Program-made: the position numbers and the translations under genes
Assembly: GCA_045837725.1 (NCBI GenBank)
Contig: JBEWZL010000006.1
Coordinates: 124,001 to 188,000, forward strand
Source: Vermamoeba vermiformis
Taxonomy: Eukaryota; Tubulinea; Echinamoebida
Length of the DNA stretch: 64,000 nt
Direction: 5' to 3'
Shown: piece after piece, positions 25,087 to 35,095 of the stretch
Layout: each line of letters begins with the position of its first letter
Position numbering within the stretch: position 1 is the first letter of the stretch
The notes under the pieces: generated by a model
The model's database searches: none
Told to the model about the DNA's origin: nothing
What the model saw: only the letters and a program-made list of their open reading frames with translations

Positions 25087-25880
25087 ATAGTTTAGCTTTT
25101 CTAGTTAGGTTAGATCGTTTTGCAGTTTCGTTAAAAGCTGAAATAAAGGCCTTGGGCCAATGATATTATCCTTTGCGATAAATATTGTGTTTATTCAAAT
25201 GAAGGCGAAGCTACATCAAAGTCGGGAGTGCTAGCTCCGTTGATAAGGAGTCCGATTTTTTATATACGCATTGATATTCTACTTCAACTACATGTAGTAT
25301 TACAAGGTAAGGCAAAATCGATCTAAATCTAGTCCTACCATACCTCCTCAGTAGGATCGACTGAGACTCGTGTAACAACTCTACTACCGCTTTATATATT
25401 TGGAATTGGGGTACGTTACAATTGCATTTGATAAGTAAATTCATGCATTTTATTTTTGCCGCCATTTTTAAATAAATAAGATTCAATTTGCGCCAGATAA
25501 GCAACAGAGGAACTACAAAGAAAAAACTCTCAAAAAATCCACATCGCTCCTGAAACAAATCCTCAAGAGGAAAAGCAAAATAAAAACTCGGGTAAGTATT
25601 GTAAGCGCAAAAAACTAATAAAATAGTGGCCCAACCTAAATTACTCCTAATTCAAATTAATTATTCATTCCTTTTGATTCAAAAATTGCGAATAATAATC
25701 GTACAGCTTATCCAAAATTCTTCGTTTTGAACGTTGCCCATACGCGTAATAATTATTTGCAATATTGTTATAATGAAAATATTTAAAGCCAAGAAAAGAA
25801 GTACGTGCGACAGCAGCAACAAAGTAAGCAAATCTTTTTCTCGATTTCGTCCCAAACGCTTAACTCTTCTTTTTTGAAGA
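25087..25880. other. Intergenic region with repeat copy B
   Basis: Starts with the 3' UTR of the surface protein gene (AATAAA near 25142). It then holds the decayed minus-strand fragment at 25160-25445, and after that AT-rich sequence leading to the next start codon. A GTAAGT-type donor at about 25592 raises the possibility of a 5' UTR exon for the next gene. Confidence 0.45.
25160..25445 (-). pseudogene. Decayed ankyrin-like fragment, repeat copy B
   Basis: Direct-repeat partner of 19446-19860. On the minus strand it reads VVELLHESQSILLRR up to a GTATGG donor-like site; in this copy the position of the stop in copy A is GAG (Glu). After a possible acceptor it reads NINAYIKNRTPYQRS and then a stop. 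VVELL and NINA-x5-RTP recall ankyrin consensus. No start-to-stop gene of reasonable length can be built. The plus-strand 3' end of the surface protein gene lies just upstream, so the two copies bracket that gene. Confidence 0.45.
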
Positions 25881-28231
25881 ATGACGACCTCTTCCGGACG
25901 TATCAAAAAAGAGTTTCAGCAAGCTGATATGGATGCTAATTTGATTCAGATGCCGCGACCTTTTTCTTCTCTCAACAAAGTAATTGCCGAGATCAAAAGT
26001 TGGAAGACTGAAGGGGACAGCTATAAATCAATTGTAACCGAACTCAGCCGCATCCTGCTGGACACAGACAATGCGTTGGATGCGAATCTCAGCGATGATG
26101 AGGTAGGCGGGATCCACATTAAATTAGATTACCGGATCCAGTGCGGAAGCGAGTTAGAAATTAATTTCGCAGAAAATATTTCCCTCGCAATACTTTAACT
26201 TTTTATTTCGATAATAGGCACGGCAATTGTTTCCAAGCGACTCACCAACTCGTGCTACACGCCTAACGTCGGCAGCATTTCTCAGAATACTTGGTAGCAT
26301 CGCGCCGAACAATGAAGTTGAATGGCTTGCAGAACTTCATAATCCAGTTCAAGAATGCTTTAAAGAATTTATTGATCACGGTCAGTCTGCCATCGCGGCT
26401 TCATTTGGGTATGCAAATGACTTTATTTTTTTGGCGGAACCAACCCAATATTTCGAGGAATTTGAAATCACTAATATGTAATGCAGCAACGCAGTTATCG
26501 CGCAAACGACGGAAACAGATCTACGATTGAAACCTGATCGAGTGTTCGGTTGGAATGTGTTACAGTCGTTAGCGGCAAGAAATTGGGTTGGCACTATTCA
26601 AATTCCTTTTATAGTAATTGAAAGCAAACCTGCATCGAAGCAAGATGAGAAAGGCGATTTGTAAGCGTACCCGAATACTAGTCGAGCTTACTAACGGACA
26701 ATATTTAGGTTCAAAAAGTTCATCCTGGAAGCAAAGGCATACGAGCATCAAGAAGCTTGCCTGAAGAATTACGACATTAGCTCTGATTTTAAGGGTACGT
26801 TGCTTTACATATGGAATCTTACTGATTCAAATGAATTCTAGCGACTATATGCTTACCGTTGGTGTTTGGATTGTACATGGTTGGCACGCAATTTACCTTC
26901 GATATTTATCGGGTTATTGATGGCTACAAAACACCTTTGACTTTTATTCCCATTGACTTTCAGACCCATCGTCAACGAATACTACGGGCCATTATCGCAA
27001 TAAAGGTAACAGTACTCGACGTTTTGTACATAGAGCTGATCAATCGCGTTTAGAGATGGGCAAGGGAACTTCGAGAAAACATGATCCATATTGATCAAAC
27101 ATTTAAAGAGCGTAGACCGACCGGACGATCGGAAAGAGAAGATGCTGATGAATCAGACCGAGACGACATGGATTATAAGGAAGATGAGGACGAAGAGGAC
27201 GAAGAGGGTCGTGGCTCAGATGAACAAAGTGATTCGCAACCACCAGAGTCGGACGACCAGGGCGAACAAGACGATAGCGAGTCAGAGCCTCTAGACCGTG
27301 AAGAAGCACCGTCAGATGTATTCAGCTGCATCAGGTATGATATAATGTTACAGTTGTCCTGCGGCGTATTAATGAAGCGTTTTGAAGTCGTCAAAAACAT
27401 CGGTAGTAGCAAGATTTGACAAACGAAGAGGTTATTACGTGGTAATTAAAACAACGGTGGCTGAGGATGGAATACGAGAGGCAGAACTGTTGAAGGGTAA
27501 ATTGAAGTCGCTACCGTTCGTGCCTCAGTTACTTGGCTTTGCCGTTCACGACGAGGAAGCAACACTGACGATGTCTTGGCATGCTGGACAGCATCCGCAA
27601 GGCTTCACTAATCACCGAGAACTGAAGAGGTTCCTCAAGACCCTGTTGAAGGTAAAAAACGGCTGTAAAATGTGTACGACTAAAAGCTGACAATTTATCA
27701 GTACGTGAACCAGATCCACAAACTGGGAATTGTTCACAATGATTTGAAAGAGACGAATGTGCTTTGGGATTCGAACAGGCTGACGATCATTGACTTTGGA
27801 GGAGCAGACACGCATCCGAGCTACAGTACTGTCGGCACGCGGGGCTACAGGGCGCCAGAAGCGCGACGAACCCCTGCAAGTGATGCCTACAGCTGCGGCG
27901 TAATGTTTTTCAACCTGGTAAGGTTTAGCAGACTGCCTTAAGTTAATGTGCTAATCTTTGTAATAGCTCCTTAATATAAGTATTAGCAGCAGCGAGCAAG
28001 TTACGTATTTAAGACGATGCAATTCAGTTCAAGACATAGTGGAGCGGATCTCACCGTAAGTGCTTAATTATCCTAGTCAGACCGTTTTGCCAACACATAT
28101 ACAGATTTCTACCCGTGAGTGTATTACTATGGCATTCCGGAGCTTGGAATCTTGCCAAAAGAATGACGGATCCAAACCCGAACAAGAGAATTACGATCAA
28201 GAAGGCGTTACAACATGTTTATTTAAATTAG
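25881..28231 (+). CDS. Restriction-endonuclease-like domain fused to a protein kinase
   Basis: Two-part protein in about nine exons. The N-terminal half has IPFIVIESKPASKQDEKGDL, where the hydrophobic E-x-K pattern suggests a PD-(D/E)XK fold, followed by TICLPLVFGLYMVGTQFTFD. A very acidic linker follows. The kinase reads VVARFDKRRGYYVVIKTTV (VIK lysine), LGIVHNDLKETNVLW (catalytic HND), TIIDFGGAD (DFG), VGTRGYRAPEARRTP and MTDPNPNKRITIKKALQ, ending HVYLN before TAG at 28229-28231. A 78-nt intron at 26409-26486 (GTATGC...GCAG, branch-like CACTAAT) removes an in-frame TAA, and a 43-nt intron before the kinase restores frame. The layout resembles fungal FunK1-type kinases and Crinkler-type effectors. 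Substrates are unknown. Confidence 0.7.
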
Positions 28232-28466
28232 TGATAGGACTGATCTTTCTTTTTATCTTCTTCCATCGAATTCGGACGATTTGTCCAAAGCGCCAAACTT
28301 GGCAAAAAACTTCAATGTATACTGGAGTATTTAGTGTACCGGCAGAAATAAATCTAATCAAAAAGAAAAAAGTTGAATCTTGCAAAAAAGGAACGCAATC
28401 ATCATGTTTAGTTGTTAATACAAGTTTTTATTTACATTTGAATGAATCCGCAATACTTTTTCAAGT

Positions 28467-31400
28467 TCAGTTCTTGTTGTAGCCGCCACGACCACCACCT
28501 CGGTAGTGTCCGCGCGAAGGTCCTCCTCCACGGGACTGACCTCCACCACGTGGTCCACCGCGACCTCGATCGTTGTAACCTCCACGGCCTTGGCCCTGGT
28601 AGTTCTGATTGTAACCGCCTCGGTCGTTGTAACCACCGCGGCCCTGCTGACCTTGATAGTTCTGGCCCTGGCCATACTGATTGTTATTATTGTAGTGCTG
28701 GTTGGTATTGCTATTGTGATAGCCTCCCCGTCCTCCTTGATGATGCGGGTACGATTGTTGATGTTGGACTTGATTGGGGTTGTGAGGCTGTGCACCAAAG
28801 TTGAGTAACGGATTGACAGCCATTTGTTGTTGGGTCTGTTGGGCGACGGCAAGTATCGGACTCAACAAGCCTTGGCCGGCCAAACTGAGCAAAAGATTGT
28901 TAATGTTGGCTTGTTGTTGGGGCAGAAGTGGTTGTTGCATAAACTGTTGTTGCTGCGGCATTTGTCCAGGCATGGCATTATTGAATAACAACGGGGCAGC
29001 GTTGAACTGTTGCTGTTGGGGCATTTGTCCGAGCATTGGCACCTGTGCGGGTCGATTGACAGGCGGAGCACCGACTTTGTTCTGCAAACTGCTCAACAGC
29101 TGTGTCAAGTTATCGGATGTGATAGGGACCTAAAGTGCGTTACTTGATTAGTACCCGTAAAGCTCTATAATAACGCCTATGTACTTACGTTAGGATTAAT
29201 AACAACAGGCTCGGGGACTTGTCCGACATTGTCCTCAGCAGGGGCTTCCTTAGGGTTAGGCGGGATCTGAGCATCGTTCCAATACGACACCATCATCTGT
29301 TCTTGTTCGCGCTGGGCAAGTCGTTTAGCTTCATCCGACTCGGGCGAGGCTATCTTAACGACACTTTTGCTAAAGTCAATAGGAACCGGCGTGTGCCAAA
29401 TGATTGTCGGGACCATGTTCTGCGCACGCTCCTTCCACTCGTCTTCTTCTTGCTTCTTGATCGTGTCATTCGACAACTTTTCGTTGCTGTGCTCAGCACG
29501 GGCAGCAGCTTTGAAGTCTCGTTGGGCGTGGACCGAGGCCTCTTCTTTATCGAACAAACGGATCTGAGTCAACTGCTCGTCAGGGGCCCATCGCACACTC
29601 AGACCTTTCCTCTTCCTTTTCCTCGAAGGCGGGGTCTCTTGATCTTCGCTGTCCATCAGTCTCGGCGTCAAGCTGCCTTCGTCGATGATTGGCGTGGATT
29701 GCAGTGGCGGTGTGGACGGTAAAACAACTTCGGGGAGTGCCTCATCGTCAGGCACTCTTTCTAAGTCCACGCCCATGTCATCCTCTTCAGCGCTGTGGCT
29801 GTTGTAATGGCTCTGAGCGCCACTGCTGTACGACTCATTCATCATTTCAATGTCTGAATCATGCAGCACAGGCGAGCTCGGTCGGGCTTGTGTAACTTCT
29901 TCGCGGTCGTTAGAAAGTTTTCGTCGCTTGGCCGCGGGCTCATCGCCTTCATCGGAACTGGGCTCCGGTGAACTATGCGGCTCACTGTGACCCGCGTCCA
30001 TTGAAGTCATATTGCCCACTGAGGCTTCTTGCATAATTTGTTTTTGAACTTTCTTTCTCTTCAAGTCATCAATGCTGATCGGCTTCGACGCCGCTGGTTT
30101 ATTTCCCAATCGCTTCAATCGATCGTCTTCGTTCTGAAGGTCGTCCTTGAGTTGAATGCCGTGCTTTTGTCTTCGCAAATGATCGAATCCAAGACTTGTC
30201 TTTCGCTTTGGCTGCGTCTCCGTGCCACCAAGTTGTGTCTCAAAATCGTCACTGGCCTCGATTCCGTTAGAATGCACGGGCGTTGGTCGAACTGCTGTAG
30301 CCGGTGGCCTGCCTTCATTGCTGATACGGAGATTTCCGGGCGTAGCTCTCGTCGGTGGTGGTGGCGACGGCGTGCCCTTGCGGGGCTGCTCGGGGGTTGT
30401 AGGTCGCGGGGTCTGATCTGATGTTTGCACGAGTTGTTTCCACTTCTCAACGAGTGCTCTTCCAAGCTCTCTTACGACCTCGTCCGTAGCCTTCTTAACG
30501 ATGCTATTGACTGTCTTGCCAATGCTCACCTTGGTCAGCACATCCACGTTGACAGGTGTCTTCGCAAGCACTTTAAGGATGCGTTTAATAAGCAGCACTT
30601 TGTTGTCTTTGCGGTATTGCTGCAACCATTCGTCCAAAATTGCAAGACCGTTCAGATCAAACGCAAAGTAGCGCAACGAGTTCACACTGGATTCGCTCAA
30701 CACCGTTACAATAAACAACCGTTGTTCGAGGTTCTTCTCTTCTTGCATGAGCTGGTGGCATTTAGCCATATGTTCTATACGAGTTATTCCGCCTGTCTCT
30801 TCAATGTATGGCGCCAAAATTGTTTCTGCATTTCGTACTGGCTTCTAAATTTGGAAAAATAAAGGTTAATCAACCGCTGATTTCAAACCGATCCTCAATC
30901 CTTATTAGACTATATTAATGGCATAGATATTTTGATATTTATGTAAATTTCGACGAACGATTGTCAAGCAGACGATCGGATCTCGAAGAAAAGTCAGAAA
31001 TTTTTTTGCCTCAACCTTTTATTATTATTGCCGATACTTACTTCATCGTCTCTCCTAGGCGATTTATTTCCTCCATTTGATGATACTGAATTTTCTTCTT
31101 CGCTCTCGGAACTATTCTTAGACACATCCCCTGACTTGCGTTGACGCGAGAACCAATTAGCGATCTAAGCGAAATAATGACATGGTTAGACCGAAGATGA
31201 ACAATGATAACGTCGTTTATTTCTCAGAAATTAAAATTTGTGGCGCCAAGCGAGTTTGAATATTTAGAAAATAATGAAAGAAAAATATTAGAGCGAGACG
31301 TCTCGACTCGAGTTTATTAAAATTTAGTTAACAGTATGTATTTTAATTACCTGAAGGTCAGCCAAGCCAGTTTGTTGCGCTAGGGATGAAATCTTGGAAG

Positions 31401-32074
31401 GGCTTGGATTTGGATCGGAGTTGAATGCTTGTTCTAAGACTCGCTTTTGTTCAAGAGTATATCTTCCTTTCTTTATGGCTATTTAAAATATAATTTCGTT
31501 AATAAGATCGCTTCACTTACACTAAGATGTCACCAAAGCACCGATCGAATGCTACTTACGTTTAGTATTGTGTTTGTTCTTTCCAATAACTGATTGGGGT
31601 TGTGCTACCGACAGTCGCATGGCTGGTGTATCCTTTATTACAAAATTCATGTTAGAATGAGGTACAGTGGCAAGAAAAGGATGCTCGTACAAAAAATGCT
31701 AAATCTAAATTTGATAAAAAAAAGATGATCAAAATAATGAATAATTTATAATAATTTTGTGGCATATTTTTTCCTGGTAAAAATGAACTTACGTCGAGAT
31801 TTGTCTCAACAGACTCTTCGGGCAAACCCTCAAATAAATTTTCAACAGGGCCTGTAGTAGGCAAGTCCTGATTATATTGAGGTGCCGCTGCGAACGATGT
31901 CGGATAAAAGCTATTACTAGCGCCCATTAACGGGTGATCGCTTGATGGAAAAGGCACATCCCCTACTGCTAGAGGATCAGCGTTCCCCAAATTCAATATT
32001 TTATCGCCTCGTGCGTTCGATCCTGAAGTTGGATCTGCGTTGTTGTAATAATTGGTAGTAGTCATGACGTTCAT
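28467..32074 (-). CDS. Homeodomain / TFIIS-N / RGG protein (PNUTS- and LUMINIDEPENDENS-like)
   Basis: Probable nuclear scaffold for protein phosphatase 1 acting in transcription and 3'-end processing. The start (ATG 32072-32074) gives MNVMTTTNYYNN. After a linker comes a homeodomain: KKGRYTLEQKRVLEQAFNSD, KISSLAQQTGLADLQ, then IANWFSRQRKS with the WF-x-x-x-R helix-3 core. The large exon 29177-30817 has a TFIIS N-terminal-like bundle (RLFIVTVLSESSVNSLRYF, LVEKWKQLV), an acidic Ser-rich region and RKRKRKGLSVRWAPDEQL, which resembles the PP1-docking region of PNUTS. The last exon is Gln-rich and ends in many RGG/RGGY repeats. PNUTS has TFIIS-N, PP1 docking and RGG; plant LD has homeodomain plus TFIIS-N. 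Domain order is seen; function is inferred. Confidence 0.8.
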
Positions 32075-32704
32075 CACACTAAAGATTCCGATCTTTTTAA
32101 AGCTCTATACCAATCGTAAAATTATGGTTAAATTATATCTGCCTTTCTACTTGATAATTAAATTATAAGACAGATAAAATTAATTAAGCCATGGAAGCTT
32201 TGATCAAATCAAATCTCCCCTTTGTGCTAAACCGAAATAAAATACAAGCAAAAGCACGGAGGTGCAGAAATATTATTTCTTCGAGCTCTAATTATCACTC
32301 CGTGTTATTATTGCTTTCGGCACGACTTGTTGCAATTACTTCGTGGGACAAACAAAAGAAAGAAAAAGAAACGAAATGTTCAAAAATAGACGACCACCAA
32401 AAATCACGTGGCAGACCTTCCAGATGCTACGATGAACTGCCACGAGGGTTTAGGTCAGCAGTGATGAGCTCCATGGAGTACGTCAAACTGAAATCCAGAT
32501 CGCATCAGAAAACCTTCTCAACCGTCTTGCCTATTGAAGTTCCAACTCGATGAAAATAATTACTGGACGAATTAATTGGTAGTTTTATAAAATGAGTAGC
32601 GAGACGATTGAAGAAATCTCTTAGCACTTGGTTGTGGTTTGTTTTTGCTCGCACTTTTATTTTGTTAGCTCTCTGCCTGCTAAACACCACATATTATTAT
32701 AACA
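32075..32704. promoter_or_regulatory. Divergent intergenic region
   Basis: Lies between the start of the homeodomain gene (minus) and the start of SF3B2 (plus). A 120-codon open frame (32191-32553, plus) begins MEALIKSNLPFVLNRNKIQ, but it has no recognisable domain and mixed composition, so I do not call it a gene. I see no obvious core-promoter element. Confidence 0.35.
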
Positions 32705-34884
32705 ATGAGTAGCGCAGTAGCCACTAACGGCGACGTCGATCATGGCGAAGTCAAACTGACCAGATTGCAAAAGCAAAAGCTAAAGCGAGCTGAAAGAAAG
32801 AAAAAGAAGCAAGCAGCTAAAAAACAAAAGGAAGATAATAATAATCACGATGAAAATAATACAGATAATAAGCAAGATGTAGATGTAGAATATGTAATGT
32901 CAAATCCGCTCGAGATGCTCGAAACTGAAGATCCTTATTACCAAGAGTTCGCACAAATTTTCAATAATTTTGGCAAAAGTAAAAAGACAGAGGTGAAGGT
33001 TGTCGAGGGTCAAGAGGAGGCGCCTGCAGAACCCGCTGCAAATCCGGTGGAAGTAAAGAAAGAGGCAGAAGATGAGAAATCAGAAAACGATAAACCCAAG
33101 CTTTCAAGACGTAAAAAGAGAGAAGCTAGACGAGTGAATATTGCTTTATTGAAGACGATGGTTAAAAAGCCAGAATTGGTTGAGATTCAAGATTGCTCAG
33201 CAGCAGATCCATTTTTACTCGTTCACTTGAAGGGTTACAGAAATGCCGTGCCAGTACCTCGTCATTGGTCGCAAAAGAGAAAATATTTACAGGTAAGCGA
33301 TCGTTATTTAGCCCATTGGCGACGAGAAATAATTTTTATGATTTATTGAAAAATTATAAATATTTTTATTTACCGTTTATCAACACCCTCGCACTTTCTA
33401 CGCATACACTATGCACATACACATTAATTATAATTATTATTGATTTTTTAATGACCCGTTACTCGTAGGGCAAAAGAGGTATTGAAAAGCCTCCATTTGA
33501 ACTGCCGCACTTCATTAAAGCCACTGGTATTATGGACGCACGTGGTTCGATGTTAGAAAAGGACGCAGAGTCGAAATTAAAGGCAAAGTCACGTGAGAGA
33601 TTGCAACCAAAGATGGGCAGACTCGATCTCGATTACAACGTTATGCGCGATGCGTTCTTGAGGTATGTTATCATCATTATATCGTTGTATATATAGACAC
33701 GTGTATACTCATCTTATATCGTTAAGGCATCAAACTAAGCCAATTTTGACCAACTTTGGTGAATTATACTACGAAGGCAAAGAGTTCGAAGTCAGATTGA
33801 AAGAGAAACGACCGGGCGTGTTGAGCGAAGAGCTCAAGGCTGCTCTTGGTATTAGAGATGGTCAGCCACCACCATGGTTGTACAATATGCAACGATTTGG
33901 CCCTCCTCCTTCGTATCCAAAACTTAGGATCCCTGGTGTCAACGCACCACTGCCACCTGGGTAAGTCATCTATGTGTTATCGCACACCACATATGACGCG
34001 GTTTTTAATTGATTTACATGTAGTGCTTCATGGGGTTATCATCCCGGAGGTTGGGGTAAGGCACCTGTTGACGACTACGGCAATCCTTTGTGGGGCAACA
34101 TTCAAGTCGAAGACGATGTAAGTATTGTTATACTCAATACGTTCTATAACGTGCATCATTATGATATCATATGAGTAAGTACTAATATCATTTGAATTAC
34201 AGAAAGAGTTCACTACACCGCCCGATCCATTTTCACTGGTTCAGAACATCCCTCGAGGCCAATTGTGGGGTCTCTTGGGTGTTGAAGAAGAGCCTGAACA
34301 AGAAGAGGAGGGGTCAGTCTCAGAAGACCACCAAGAAGCTGGCAAGCCCGAAGGTGAGACCCCTGAAGGTGCAAGCGGAATGGAAAGCGTGCCGGGCATT
34401 GAGACTCCCGCTCAAATGGAACTCAGAAAGAACAGAGGCCGCGAAGAAGACGACACAGAGATGCTCGAAGAGCCCAAGCAATTGTATCAAGTGTTGCCTC
34501 AGAAACAAGCAAGCGCTGCGGGATCAGGCATGACTGCTCACACGTACGACGTGCGCCACAAGCTTGACTTGATGAAGAGTCAAAGAACCGCCGAAGTGGA
34601 AGTTGCTTTGGACCCTGCGGACTTGGAATTGCCCGAGGAAGAGTTGCAGAAGAAATACAACAAAGTTTTGGTAAGTCGATGCGCGATTCGTTTTTGTCTC
34701 GACCGAACAAAACTGAACCTTTTGAGCAATACTGACCGTTCTTTTAATTTAGGCTGACCAAGAAAAGTCTAAGCAACCCGTTCGTGCTGATGTTAGCGAC
34801 GTAATTGAAGAGAACACGAAGAAGCGTAAAGGAGCACCCAAAGAATCCAAGAAGACCAAAAAACAGAAAGAGTTCAAGTTCTAA
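32705..34884 (+). CDS. SF3B2: Splicing factor 3B subunit 2 (SAP145)
   Basis: U2 snRNP component that helps anchor the complex near the branch point. The lysine-rich N-terminus (KQKLKRAERKKKKQAAKKQK) leads into DPFLLVHLKGYRNAVPVPRH, the DUF382 core with QGKRGIEKPPFELPHFIKAT, then the PSP domain, VLSEELKAALGIRDGQPPPW, LYNMQRFGPPPSYPKLRIPG and SWGYHPGGWGKAPVDDYGNP. The C-terminus has QLYQVLPQKQASAAGSGMTA, as in human and yeast orthologs, and ends KKQKEFKF before TAA at 34882-34884. Six or seven exons. Domain order and length are as expected. Confidence 0.95.
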
Positions 34885-35095
34885 ACGCGGTACGCTATTT
34901 CTCTTCGCTTGTACACAGATAAATCGACTTTGTTTAAAAACACAGGCCGTAGAACTCCAAAAATATTTTTCCCGCCCAAAGTGACCGTTACATTATTTTT
35001 GAATTTGTGGTTGGCGCGTACCTGTTTTGCTTGCGCGTTATTATTTCAAATTGCAACGAGCGTGTGAGAGCAGGACTGCGTGTATATATATAATA

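Noticed and set aside
26479-26481. Nonsense mutation making the nuclease-kinase gene a pseudogene
   Set aside because: A normal-looking 78-nt intron removes the stop and the downstream exons stay in frame with intact kinase motifs.
32191-32553. A 120-codon open frame between the homeodomain gene and SF3B2
   Set aside because: No recognisable motif, no conserved-looking composition, and it lies in a divergent promoter region. Kept only as a remark.
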